Assembly (NCBI GenBank): GCA_902488725.1
Contig: CABTXO010000011.1
Location: 1 to 14,661, forward strand
From: an uncultured Bacteroidales bacterium
GTDB lineage: Bacteria; Bacteroidota; Bacteroidia; Bacteroidales; UBA932
Direction of reading: 5' to 3'
Length of the DNA stretch: 14,661 nucleotides
In this document: positions 1-7,291 of the stretch, one piece after another
How positions within the stretch are numbered: position 1 is the first letter of the stretch
Layout: the number at the start of each line of letters is the position of its first letter
Notes under the pieces: generated by a model
Told to the model about the DNA's origin: nothing
What the model saw: the letters and a program-made list of their open reading frames with translations, nothing else
Database searches by the model: none
Position numbers and translations under genes: made by a program

Positions 1-554
1 AGGCCCGCCCCGCACGCACGCTCGACGCACCCCTTTCCCGCGCCGAACCCCACCTCAACCTGCTCCCCGTCGGAATATTCCAAAATTTTAAGGCCCGGCT
101 CGCGGAGGCGTCCCTCCGTGTGGACTTCCTGTCCTCCGACATTTTCCGATCCTCCCGTTCCCGGCTCTCGGGAGCGGAGAACCGGCTTGCGCTGCTGTCG
201 GAACGGCTGCCGCGGACGGTGCTGACCCGGCTCGACAAAGCCGAAAGCCGGCTGGCCCGGACGGATGCGGGAATATGCCTGAAAGTCAGCAAGATCCTCT
301 CCGCCCAGACTTCCCGGCTGCTGCTGCTGGAATCCAGGATCGCCACGACCGACCCCCGCGGCATCCTGCGCAAGGGCTTCGTCCTCGCCCTCGACCGGAA
401 CGGCGTCAAGATGCACACCGCCGCGCGCAGCCGCGTGGGCGACCGCGTCCAGATGATGTTCGCCGACGGCACCCTCAAATGTGGGGTCGTCGAGGTCGAC
501 CGTCGCAGCAACCTCGATGCCGAAGCGTCCCTGCCCGTGACCGGAACGGATTGA
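1..554 (+). CDS. xseA: Exodeoxyribonuclease VII large subunit, C-terminal part (5' end outside window)
   Basis: The frame is open from the first complete codon at base 3 to a TGA at 552-554, so about 183 C-terminal residues are visible. Exonuclease VII degrades single-stranded DNA from both ends in repair; the large subunit carries the catalytic domain and the small subunit XseB binds its long helices. The visible part has the expected order. First comes a helical, heptad-like stretch rich in Arg, Leu and Ala (roughly codons 55-110). The typical XseA tail follows, with DPRGILRKGF and then a small beta domain ending in GDRVQMMFADGTLKCGVVEV. A GTG at base 120 is internal, not a start. The N-terminal OB fold and catalytic region lie upstream. 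xseB, its expected neighbour, is not next but 3.3 kb downstream, after fucI-fucP. Identification rests on the tail motif and on the presence of xseB. Confidence 0.93.
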   Translation, partial: ARPARTLDAPLSRAEPHLNLLPVGIFQNFKARLAEASLRVDFLSSDIFRSSRSRLSGAENRLALLSERLPRTVLTRLDKAESRLARTDAGICLKVSKILSAQTSRLLLLESRIATTDPRGILRKGFVLALDRNGVKMHTAARSRVGDRVQMMFADGTLKCGVVEVDRRSNLDAEASLPVTGTD

Positions 555-707
555 ATGCCAACACTATCCTTCTTTTCGTCCGCAACATTTCGGGGGGTGA
601 AAGCCAGCATATTCTTGAAAAAACAAGAAGTTCCGGTCACGGTGTCATGTGGGGATTTTTCGGCAGAGTGTTGGAATATTCAGCGGTTTTTGCGAAATTT
701 ACCTGAT

Positions 708-723
708 TTCCCGGAAACGGGAA
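708..723 (+). promoter_or_regulatory. Small hairpin with GAAA loop upstream of fucI
   Basis: TTCCCG (708-713) pairs perfectly with CGGGAA (718-723) around a GAAA tetraloop, a very stable loop class in RNA. It lies 32 bases before the fucI ATG, in the 201-base gap between xseA and fucI. No T-run follows, so it is a poor terminator. If transcribed it would sit in the fucI leader. No clear TAnnTTTG box was found in this gap. A regulatory role is inference only. Confidence 0.35.
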
Positions 724-755
724 GAATCCGGTTGAACCATGTATATCATTACACT

Positions 756-2528
756 ATGAAGCATCCCAAAATTGGTATCCGCCCGACCATCGACGGCCGT
801 CAGGGCGGCGTTCGTGAAAGTCTGGAAGACAAGACAATGACCCTGGCGAAGAATGTCGCCGAACTGATCTCTTCCCGTCTGCGCTACCGTGACGGGGCCC
901 CCGTCGAATGCGTCATCGCCGACAGCACGATCGGCCGGGTCGCCGAAAGCGCGGCCTGTGCGGAAAAGTTCGAACTCGCCGGCGTGGGCGGAACCATCAC
1001 CGTCACCTCCTGCTGGTGCTACGGATCCGAAACCATGGACATGAATCCCTGGTGGCCCAAGGCCGTCTGGGGCTTCAACGGGACCGAGCGTCCCGGCGCC
1101 GTCTATCTGGCCGCCGTGCTGGCTGCTCACGCCCAGAAGGGGCTTCCCGCCTTCGGCATCTACGGACACGATGTCCAGGACCTGGACGACAACACCATCC
1201 CGGACGACGTGGCGGAGAAGATCCTCCGGTTCGCCCGCGGCGCGGTGGCGGTCGCAGAAATGCGCGGAGAATCCTATCTGTCCATCGGCAGCGTGACCAT
1301 GGGCATCGCCGGTTCGATCGTGGACTGCAGCTTCTTCCAGAAATACCTCGGCATGCGGAACGAGAGCGTGGACGAGGTGGAGATTCTGCGCCGGATGGAT
1401 CTGGGGATCTACGACAAGGCGGAATTCGAGAAGGCGATGGCCTGGGTCAAGGCGCATTGCATGCCCAACGAGGGCTGGGACAAGAACAGCTCGGAGAACC
1501 AGAAGACCCGTGCTGAGAAGGACAAGGACTGGGAGTTTGTCGTCAAGATGACGGTGATCGTCTACGACCTCATGCACGGCAACCCGAAACTGGCCGCACT
1601 CGGCTTCAAGGAGGAAGCCCTGGGCCACAATGCCCTTGCGGCAGGCTTCCAGGGACAGCGGCAGTGGACGGACTGGATGCCGAACGGAGACTTCACCGAG
1701 ACCTTGGTCAACACCAATTTCGACTGGAACGGCCGCCGGGAGCCCCATGTGCTCGCCACCGAGAACGACTCCCTGAACGGGGTCGCCATGCTGTTCGGCC
1801 ACTTGCTGACCAACCGGCCGATGATCTTCTCGGACGTCCGCACCTACTGGAGTCCGGACGCGGTGCGCCGCGTGACCGGCCGGCAGCTGTCCGGACTGGC
1901 CGCGAACGGCATCATCCACCTCATCAACTCCGGCGCGACCACGATGGACGGCAGCGGACAGAGCCGGGATGCGGACGGCAAGCCCGTCATGAAGACCTTC
2001 TGGGAGATGACGGAGGAAGACCAGCGGCGCTGCCTGGAGGCGACGCACTGGATGCCCGCCGACCGCAACTATTTCCGGGGCGGCGGCTTCAGTTCCCAGT
2101 TCCTGTCCAAGGGAGACTTCCCGGCGACCATGATCCGCGTCAACATCGTGGACGGGCTAGGCCCCGTCCTGCAGCTGGTGGAAGGCTGGGTCGTGGACAT
2201 CGATCCGGAGATCCACTCCGTGCTCGACAAGCGGACCGATCCGACTTGGCCGACGACCTGGTTCGCGCCCCGTCTGGATCCTGCGAAGGACTGTCTCAAG
2301 GACGTGTACAGCGTCATGAACAACTGGGGGGCCAACCACGGCGCGATCACCTGGGGCCACATCGGCGCCGATCTGATCACGCTGGCCTCGATGCTGCGGA
2401 TTCCGGTCTGCATGCACAACGTGGCGGACGGAAAGATCTTCCGTCCGGCGGCCTGGAACGCCTTCGGCATGGACAAGGAGGGTGCCGACTACCGTGCCTG
2501 CGCGAATTTCGGCCCGATCTACAAGTAG
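756..2528 (+). CDS. fucI: L-fucose isomerase
   Basis: Interconverts L-fucose and L-fuculose (and D-arabinose/D-ribulose) in the cytoplasm, the first step of fucose catabolism after uptake. The 590-residue product matches the length of the E. coli enzyme (591). The expected metal-binding residues are all present: Glu336 in [11 protein letters not shown], Asp360 in [10 protein letters not shown] and His528 in [11 protein letters not shown], at almost the same numbers as in E. coli FucI. The N-terminus [20 protein letters not shown] is typical of the family, which fixes the start at the ATG at 756. The frame stays open back to 555, but those 67 codons have no family counterpart. fucP follows one base after the stop, so the two are surely co-transcribed. 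No fuculokinase, aldolase or regulator gene is nearby, so the rest of the pathway must be elsewhere. Confidence 0.97.
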   Translation: MKHPKIGIRPTIDGRQGGVRESLEDKTMTLAKNVAELISSRLRYRDGAPVECVIADSTIGRVAESAACAEKFELAGVGGTITVTSCWCYGSETMDMNPWWPKAVWGFNGTERPGAVYLAAVLAAHAQKGLPAFGIYGHDVQDLDDNTIPDDVAEKILRFARGAVAVAEMRGESYLSIGSVTMGIAGSIVDCSFFQKYLGMRNESVDEVEILRRMDLGIYDKAEFEKAMAWVKAHCMPNEGWDKNSSENQKTRAEKDKDWEFVVKMTVIVYDLMHGNPKLAALGFKEEALGHNALAAGFQGQRQWTDWMPNGDFTETLVNTNFDWNGRREPHVLATENDSLNGVAMLFGHLLTNRPMIFSDVRTYWSPDAVRRVTGRQLSGLAANGIIHLINSGATTMDGSGQSRDADGKPVMKTFWEMTEEDQRRCLEATHWMPADRNYFRGGGFSSQFLSKGDFPATMIRVNIVDGLGPVLQLVEGWVVDIDPEIHSVLDKRTDPTWPTTWFAPRLDPAKDCLKDVYSVMNNWGANHGAITWGHIGADLITLASMLRIPVCMHNVADGKIFRPAAWNAFGMDKEGADYRACANFGPIYK

Positions 2529-2529
2529 C

Positions 2530-3825
2530 ATGAAGGCGGTCGAGAAAAAGTACCTGCTCCCGTTCGTCCTGGTGACCTGCTGCTTTGCCCTCTGGGGGTT
2601 CGCCAACGACATCACAAACCCCATGGTGAAGGCATTCTCGAAGATATTCCGGATGTCCGTCACCGACGGGGCGCTGGTGCAGGTCGCCTTCTACGGGGGC
2701 TATTTCGCGATGGCCGTCCCCGCGGCGCTGTTCATCCGGAAATATTCCTACAAGGCCGGCATCCTGACGGGGCTGGGCTTGTACGCGGCGGGGGCGTTGC
2801 TGTTCCTGCCCGCGAAGGCGATCGGAAGTTATTACCCCTTCCTGCTGGCCTATTTCATCCTGACCTGCGGCCTGTCTTTCCTGGAGACCAGCGCCAACCC
2901 TTACATCCTGAGCATGGGGGACGAAGCGACGGCCACCCGGCGGCTCAACTTCGCCCAGGCCTTCAATCCGATGGGGTCGCTCTGCGGCATGTTCGTGGCG
3001 ATGCAGTTCATCCAGGCGCGGCTGAATCCGCTCAGCACGGCGGAACGGGCGGACCTGGGCCCTGCGGATTTCGAGGCGGTGAAGGCCGCTGACCTGGCGG
3101 TGCTGAGCCGTCCCTACGTCCTGATCGCGTCCGTGCTGATCGTCCTGTTCGTCCTGATCCTGGTCACGCGCATGCCGCGAAGCCATGCGGCGCGGGACGA
3201 GCGCACGCGGTTCGGGCCGACGGTCCGGCGGCTTTGGGATAACAAGCGCTACCGCTTCGGGGTCCTGGCGCAGTTCTTCTATGTGGGCCTGCAGATCATG
3301 TGCTGGACCTTCATCATCCAGTACGGGACGCGGATCTTCATGAACGAGGGCATGCCGGAGCAGCAGGCCGAAGTGCTGAGCCAGCGGTGGAACATCGTCG
3401 CGATGGTGATCTTCTGCGGCAGCCGGTTCATCTGCACCTTCCTGCTGAAGTATTTCCAGCCGGCGAAATTGCTGGGCGTGCTGGCTTCGGCCGGGGCGCT
3501 GCTGGTGCTGGGCGTGGTCGCGATCGACGGCCGTGCCGGCCTGTACTGCCTCGTCGCCGTCTCCGCCTGCATGTCCCTGATGTTCCCGACGATCTACGGT
3601 ATCGCGCTGAACGGACTGGGAGAAGATGCGAAGCTGGGTGCGGCCGGCCTGATCATGGCCATTCTGGGCGGCTCGGTCCTGCCCCCGCTCCAGGCCTCGG
3701 TCATCGACCGGAACACGCTGCTGGGCTTCCCCGCCGTCAACCTGTCCTTCCTCATCCCCTTCCTCTGCCTCCTCGCCATCCTGTGGTACGCCCGCTACAT
3801 CCGCAAGGCGGCCGCCCGCGCCTGA
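2530..3825 (+). CDS. fucP: L-fucose permease, MFS sugar/H+ symporter
   Basis: Inner-membrane major facilitator transporter of the FucP family, expected to import L-fucose with a proton for the isomerase encoded just upstream. The product is 431 residues long with about 12 hydrophobic segments. It begins MKAVEKKYLLPFVLVTCCFALWGFAND, and this ATG is one base after the fucI TAG. Family marks are SYKAGILTGLGLYAAGALLF after the second and third helices and the SFLETSANPYIL motif, whose Glu119 corresponds to the essential Glu135 of E. coli FucP. The position matching the other essential acid, Asp46 of E. coli, appears to be Asn30 here, with Asp27 three residues earlier. That may be a registered shift or a subfamily difference. 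A cytoplasmic loop rich in Arg/Asp (about residues 213-240) divides the halves. The substrate is inferred from context and could be a related sugar. Confidence 0.9.
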   Translation: MKAVEKKYLLPFVLVTCCFALWGFANDITNPMVKAFSKIFRMSVTDGALVQVAFYGGYFAMAVPAALFIRKYSYKAGILTGLGLYAAGALLFLPAKAIGSYYPFLLAYFILTCGLSFLETSANPYILSMGDEATATRRLNFAQAFNPMGSLCGMFVAMQFIQARLNPLSTAERADLGPADFEAVKAADLAVLSRPYVLIASVLIVLFVLILVTRMPRSHAARDERTRFGPTVRRLWDNKRYRFGVLAQFFYVGLQIMCWTFIIQYGTRIFMNEGMPEQQAEVLSQRWNIVAMVIFCGSRFICTFLLKYFQPAKLLGVLASAGALLVLGVVAIDGRAGLYCLVAVSACMSLMFPTIYGIALNGLGEDAKLGAAGLIMAILGGSVLPPLQASVIDRNTLLGFPAVNLSFLIPFLCLLAILWYARYIRKAAARA

Positions 3826-3840
3826 TCCGGAAGAATTCGT

Positions 3841-3848
3841 TATCTTTG
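3841..3848 (+). promoter_or_regulatory. Bacteroidota -7 promoter box (TATCTTTG) for xseB
   Basis: A perfect TAnnTTTG match ends only four bases before the xseB ATG at 3853. In Bacteroidota the start of transcription lies a few bases after this box, so the message would begin at or next to the ATG, with little or no leader. No clear TTTG-like -33 element is seen at the usual distance. It gives xseB its own promoter, independent of fucI-fucP read-through. Confidence 0.55.
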
Positions 3849-3852
3849 TACC

Positions 3853-4050
3853 ATGACAGCAGCGAAATTTGACTACACCAAGGCCGTCGCGGAACTGGAC
3901 CGGATCGCGGCGAAGGTCGAGGATCCCGAAACGAGCCTCGACGACATCGGCGCTCTCGTGAAGCGCTCCAAGGAACTCATCGAACAGTGCCGGCAGTACC
4001 TCCGCACCGTCCGCGAGTCCATCGAGGACAGTTCCGAGTCCCGTCCGTAA
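3853..4050 (+). CDS. xseB: Exodeoxyribonuclease VII small subunit
   Basis: A 65-residue protein with the whole XseB domain: FDYTKAVAELDRIAAKVEDPETSLDDIGALVKRSKELIEQCRQYL. This is a two-helix hairpin with the usual P-E-T-S-L-D turn between helices. Several copies wrap the helical region of XseA to form active exonuclease VII in the cytoplasm. Size and motif are normal for the family. The ATG follows a TATCTTTG promoter box closely. The gene is separated from xseA by the fucI-fucP pair, so the subunits are probably transcribed separately. The polar tail (ESIEDSSESRP) is unremarkable. Confidence 0.94.
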   Translation: MTAAKFDYTKAVAELDRIAAKVEDPETSLDDIGALVKRSKELIEQCRQYLRTVRESIEDSSESRP

Positions 4051-4178
4051 GCGGCGCGTTGCACCTGTTCGGGGCGACAGGGGCCCCGGACAAGCACGAG
4101 ACCTTCCCGCAGCCGGTTCATCAGCCACGGCGTGAAGAAGGCCACGATGTCGGTTCTTCCTGAAACGTTGAGGATCAT
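4051..4178 (-). pseudogene. Remnant of a DUF1848 gene (N-terminal 43 codons only)
   Basis: Read on the minus strand from an ATG at 4178, the sequence gives MILNVSGRTDIVAFFTPWLM, then NRLREGLVLVRGPCRPEQVQ. This is the conserved beginning of DUF1848 proteins (SxRTDI, then a W-(F/L)-x-NR-x-(R/K)-x-G segment, then VRxPxxPxxV). The family is about 300 residues and of unknown function, with radical-SAM-like cysteines further on. Here similarity fades by about codon 40, and the frame then runs antisense through xseB with no family features, so the rest of the gene has been lost. The start lies 12 bases after the stop of the oxidoreductase gene, so the two were probably one operon. No copy of the missing part was found in the window. 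Confidence 0.75.
4066..4092 (+). terminator. Strong GC-rich hairpin after xseB, possible terminator
   Basis: TGTTCGGGGC (4066-4075) pairs with GCCCCGGACA (4083-4092), ten pairs with one G-T wobble, around a 7-base loop. It starts 16 bases after the xseB stop. No T-tract follows on either strand, so it is not a classical intrinsic terminator. On the minus strand it lies within the DUF1848 remnant, so the pairing may be partly a by-product of old coding sequence. It could still stop or pause converging transcripts. Confidence 0.35.
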
Positions 4179-4190
4179 TCCATGCTTCTT

Positions 4191-4769
4191 TCAGAACGTC
4201 TCCGCGATCTGCAAGCCTAGGGTCCGGCAGGCGGCGATCTTTCTTTCGATGTCTTCGGGCGTGCTGTAATCCATGTTCTGCGCAGCGACGGTGATGATCT
4301 CTCCCATATTCCATAGGGACGAGAGCGCTTTCAGATAGGGGGTGGCCTGTTCGCGGGGATCTCCTGTGGAAATATCCATTCCCCGGGTGGTCACGAACAG
4401 CACTTTCTCGCTCCTGCACAGCCCGCGGCAGGTCTTGTCATTGCTGTCGAAGGTGATCCCGAAAAGGGAAATGTGCTCGAAGAACACTTTCAGCACGGCG
4501 GGGAAACTCATGTCCCAGAAAGGGGCTGCGATGAGGATCCTGTCCGCCCCGGCGACCTCCCTTGCCGCTTCAATCGCCCATTCGGGAACCGAACCGGCTT
4601 CCCGTTCCGCATAGAGCCGGGGAGTAAGCGGCCCCATGGGCATCTGCGGGAGACGATAGCGGACGGTCTCGTACCGGCTGCCGAGCGCCTCGACAATCGG
4701 TTCCGCAATCCGGAGCGTTCGGGAATCCTTCTCCCGCACGCACGCATCGATGACTACGAGTTTCTTCAT
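4191..4769 (-). CDS. Flavodoxin-fold NAD(P)H-dependent oxidoreductase (azoreductase/quinone-reductase type)
   Basis: A 192-residue protein of the flavodoxin_2/NAD(P)H dehydrogenase superfamily, expected to bind FMN and pass two electrons from NAD(P)H to quinones, azo or nitro compounds in the cytoplasm. The N-terminal strand MKKLVVIDACVREKDSRTLRIAE carries the phosphate-binding loop. ADRILIAAPFWDMSFPAVLKVFFEHISLFGITF (about residues 76-108) is the classical isoalloxazine-side motif seen in AzoR-like enzymes. VLFVTTRGM is the next core strand. The ATG at 4769 was chosen because the fold begins directly there; an upstream in-frame extension (to 4832) adds 21 residues with no family match. It lies downstream of pncB with a 181-base gap, and upstream of the DUF1848 remnant. 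The true substrate is unknown. Confidence 0.8.
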   Translation of the reverse strand: MKKLVVIDACVREKDSRTLRIAEPIVEALGSRYETVRYRLPQMPMGPLTPRLYAEREAGSVPEWAIEAAREVAGADRILIAAPFWDMSFPAVLKVFFEHISLFGITFDSNDKTCRGLCRSEKVLFVTTRGMDISTGDPREQATPYLKALSSLWNMGEIITVAAQNMDYSTPEDIERKIAACRTLGLQIAETF

Positions 4770-4950
4770 TTCTTTGATTCTGTTGAATGCCGGAATATTA
4801 AATATAAACGAAAAATGCTTCAATCGAGCCATGCGGAAGACCCTGCTTCACAAAGGTGGCGTCACCGTACCGCCTTTGCGGCCTTTCTCTTGGCGGAGGT
4901 GGCACTTCGGCGCTTTTGGGCAGCCCGGGGGCGTGAACCGGATGCCGGCC

Positions 4951-6438
4951 TCAGTCGATCTTGAAACCGGCGATCTGGGCGTTGAGGCGGTCGAGGATGC
5001 CGAGCTTGGTGTCGCGCAGGTCGTCCGAGATGTCCACCTTGTAGTAGTGCGGGTTGATCAGACGGCGTTCCGAGGGGCTGAAGTGCGCGAGGGTGTCTTG
5101 GTAGAAGGCTTTCTTTTCCTGCAGGGTATGGGCCGGCGCGCAGCACGCTCCGTTCCGGATGACGGGATGCTGCAGGTGTCGCCAGGTGTAGGAACCGGAA
5201 TCGAAGGTCTTGAACTTGTAGCGGTCCTGCTCGTCGTAGATCGTGAACTCCTCCCCGGCCTCGATCTTCCGCGCCAGGGTATCCCCCCGCAGGCAGGTCA
5301 CGTCCGCCTTGTAGATGTCCCCGAGATCCGGATCGTGCTTCGTGATCCGGTAGGTGATCTGGAAGCCCGGGTTGATCAACTTGATCGTGTCCTCGGACCG
5401 CTTCAGGACGGGTTCCCCGTCAATCTGCACCAGTTTGTACACATTTCCGAAGCAGGGCGCCGCTTTGGAGGTGGCGATGGCGTCGCCGACCCCGTAGGAA
5501 TCGATGCGCGCCCCCTGGCGCTCCAGGTCGCTGATGAGATATTCATCGAGGGAATTGGTCGCGAAGATCTTGCACCGGGTCATGCCGTGCGCGTCCAGGA
5601 TCTTGCGCACCTTGATGGACAGGTAGGCAAGGTCGCCGCTGTCCAGCCGGATGCCGTAGCCGCCGGGGTAGTTGTCGTCGATGCCGCATTCCCGGAAGGC
5701 CCGGACGGCATTCAGGATGCCGCATTTGAGGGTGTCGTAGGTGTCGATCAGCAAGATCAGGTTCTCGCCCATGTGGGTCTTGACGTAGTCCGTGAAGGCC
5801 CTGTGCTCGCCCTCGACGGAACTGCCGTAGGACGTGACAAAGCTATGGGCCATGGTTCCGGTCGAGGGAACCCCGTTCATCACGCCCGTGAGGATGTTGG
5901 AGGTGCTGGCGCAGCCGGCGATGATCGCGGCTTTTGCACCATACGTGGCCGCCCAGGGGCCGTGCGCCCGGCGCGAACCGAATTCGCTGACCGGATGGTC
6001 GGTGGACCGGCAGACGCGGGAGGCCTTGGTGGCCACCGCCATCTGGTGGTTCATGATGCAGAGCATCGGGGTCTCCAGCACCTGGGCCTCGATCAGCGGC
6101 GCCTCCACCGTGATGATGGGCTGGTTCGGGAACACGATCTCGCCCTCGCGCATTGCATAGACGTTCCCGGTGAAGCGCATGGCGCCGAGGTACTTGCGGA
6201 ACTCGGCATACCCCTCTCCCGGCAGGAAGCGCTCGTAGAAGTCCGGACTTTCCTTGCCCAGGTTCAGGATGCATTCGATGACTTCCTGGATGCCGCTGAC
6301 GACCGCCCAGTTGTTGTGCTCCGGCGCGACGCGGTAGAACATGTTGAAGATGGCGACGGCATCCTTCCTCCCGGTTGCGAGGAAGGATTTTCCCATCGTG
6401 TACTGGTACTTGTCAGAGCAATACGAAAAATTAAGCAT
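4951..6438 (-). CDS. pncB: Nicotinate phosphoribosyltransferase
   Basis: Makes nicotinate mononucleotide from nicotinate and PRPP, with ATP hydrolysis, in the NAD salvage (Preiss-Handler) pathway. The product is 495 residues, the length of the larger PncB form. Landmarks are the start SYCSDKYQYTMGKSFL, the FNMFYRVAPEHNNWAVVSG segment, EFGSRRAHGP (residues 152-161), and GTMAHSFVTSYGS, where His198 is the expected phosphorylated histidine. The PRPP-binding strand region YGIRLDSGDLAYLS follows, then ATNSLDEYLI and SYGVGDAIATS. The ATG at 6438 overlaps the end of murI by 8 bases, implying translational coupling. The C-terminus (GILDRLNAQIAGFKID) looks complete. Nothing in the core appears missing. 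Confidence 0.96.
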   Translation of the reverse strand: MLNFSYCSDKYQYTMGKSFLATGRKDAVAIFNMFYRVAPEHNNWAVVSGIQEVIECILNLGKESPDFYERFLPGEGYAEFRKYLGAMRFTGNVYAMREGEIVFPNQPIITVEAPLIEAQVLETPMLCIMNHQMAVATKASRVCRSTDHPVSEFGSRRAHGPWAATYGAKAAIIAGCASTSNILTGVMNGVPSTGTMAHSFVTSYGSSVEGEHRAFTDYVKTHMGENLILLIDTYDTLKCGILNAVRAFRECGIDDNYPGGYGIRLDSGDLAYLSIKVRKILDAHGMTRCKIFATNSLDEYLISDLERQGARIDSYGVGDAIATSKAAPCFGNVYKLVQIDGEPVLKRSEDTIKLINPGFQITYRITKHDPDLGDIYKADVTCLRGDTLARKIEAGEEFTIYDEQDRYKFKTFDSGSYTWRHLQHPVIRNGACCAPAHTLQEKKAFYQDTLAHFSPSERRLINPHYYKVDISDDLRDTKLGILDRLNAQIAGFKID

Positions 6439-7231
6439 GGCATGGAATCAGTTTGAATATTCTTTCGGCTGAGGCGGGATTCCCGGACGACATCAACTCG
6501 ACACCGGGCCGTTCCGCCCGGAAGGGGATGCCCTCTTCCCGCATCACCTCCACCAGATGGCGCGCCACGGCGGGTGCAGGGTCGATGATTTCGACGTCCG
6601 GGCCGGCGATCTTTTCGATGACGGGCCGCAGGAAGGGGTAGTGGGTGCAGCCCAGCACGATCCGGTCTGCGCGGGCATCCAGCAGGGGCTGCAGGCCCCT
6701 GCGCACGGTCTCCTCGGCTTCCGGGCCTTCCAGTACGCCCCGCTCGACCAGTTCCACGAAACCCCGGCCGACCCCTTCCACGATCTTGACGTTGTCCTCG
6801 TATATTCCTTTGGTATGAATATATTTGGACCCTTTCAGCGTCCCTGCCGTAGCCAGCACGCCGACCACGCCGGTGCGCGTGCAGAGGGCGGCCGGTTTCA
6901 CGGCCGGCTCCATCCCGATGAAGCGGATGTGGTCCTGCCGGCCGCCCGACAATTCCCGCACGCGGAGATTCGGTGCTGAATATTCAGACCGCAGCGCGGC
7001 GATGGCGGCGGCGGTGGCGGTGTTGCAGGCCACGACGATGATCTGCGCCCCGCGTCCCAGCAGATAGTCCGTGATGACGCGGGCACGCTCCCGGATGAAG
7101 TCGGGCGTCTTCTCCCCGTAGGGACAGAAGGCGTTGTCGGCGAAGTAGGAATAGGCCTGCTCCGGGAGAAGCTTGCGGATCTCCCGGAACACGGACAGCC
7201 CGCCCGAACCGGAATCAAAGATGCCTATCAT
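6431..7231 (-). CDS. murI: Glutamate racemase
   Basis: Converts L- to D-glutamate for peptidoglycan synthesis; cytoplasmic. The product is 266 residues. It begins MIGIFDSGSGGLSVFREI, with the DSGSGG substrate loop. The two catalytic cysteines are Cys69 (VVACNTATA) and Cys195 (VLGCTHYPFL). FADNAFCPYGEK and GMEPAVKP are further family motifs. Between the helix after Cys69 and FIGMEPAVKP there is a somewhat longer, polar linker (about residues 84-103, including SGGRQDH) than in most relatives; it should form a surface loop. The gene is first in a minus-strand pair with pncB and has a TATATTTG box five bases before the ATG, so its message may be almost leaderless. Confidence 0.96.
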   Translation of the reverse strand: MIGIFDSGSGGLSVFREIRKLLPEQAYSYFADNAFCPYGEKTPDFIRERARVITDYLLGRGAQIIVVACNTATAAAIAALRSEYSAPNLRVRELSGGRQDHIRFIGMEPAVKPAALCTRTGVVGVLATAGTLKGSKYIHTKGIYEDNVKIVEGVGRGFVELVERGVLEGPEAEETVRRGLQPLLDARADRIVLGCTHYPFLRPVIEKIAGPDVEIIDPAPAVARHLVEVMREEGIPFRAERPGVELMSSGNPASAERIFKLIPCHA

Positions 7232-7232
7232 G

Positions 7233-7277
7233 TTTGCAAATATAAGTATATTCCTGAAGAATTATTATTTTTGCAAA
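7233..7277. promoter_or_regulatory. Divergent murI / S41-peptidase promoter region with inverted repeat
   Basis: The short gap between the murI and S41 starts carries TTTGCAAATATAA at 7233-7245 and its near-perfect inverse TTATTTTTGCAAA at 7265-7277 (one mismatch in 13). Each arm holds an outward-facing Bacteroidota -7 box. TATATTTG on the minus strand (7244-7237) serves murI, and TATTTTTG on the plus strand (7266-7273) serves the S41 gene. Each arm also contains the palindrome TTTGCAAA. Good -33 elements are not evident. A shared regulator could bind both ends, but the symmetry might only reflect two copies of the same promoter word. Confidence 0.65.
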
Positions 7278-7291
7278 TTAATGGAAATTCT

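Noticed and set aside
555..755. In-frame N-terminal extension of fucI back to an ATG at 555
   Set aside because: The 67 extra residues have no resemblance to fucose isomerases, and the family start motif begins at the ATG at 756, giving the expected length.
699..2048. Long minus-strand open frame opposite fucI (449 codons)
   Set aside because: It is a mirror frame produced by strong third-position GC bias of fucI; its product is His/Val/Gly-rich without domains.
720..3836. 8-base repeat GGAAGAAT at 720-727 and 3829-3836 flanking fucI-fucP, as an insertion footprint
   Set aside because: The left copy is not at the xseA border, and eight bases are too few to separate from chance; no transposase or integrase is nearby.
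2377..4419. Very long minus-strand frame (680 codons) opposite fucP and xseB
   Set aside because: It crosses several genes and is rich in Arg, Gln, His and Asp, as expected for a shadow frame of GC-biased genes; no motif was recognisable.
4852..4877. Hairpin AAAGG...CCTTT between pncB and the oxidoreductase as a terminator
   Set aside because: The stem is interrupted and no T-run follows; it cannot be told from chance pairing in GC-rich DNA.
4750..6456. Plus-strand frame (568 codons) opposite pncB
   Set aside because: Fully antisense to a clearly real pncB gene, with a composition typical of a shadow frame.
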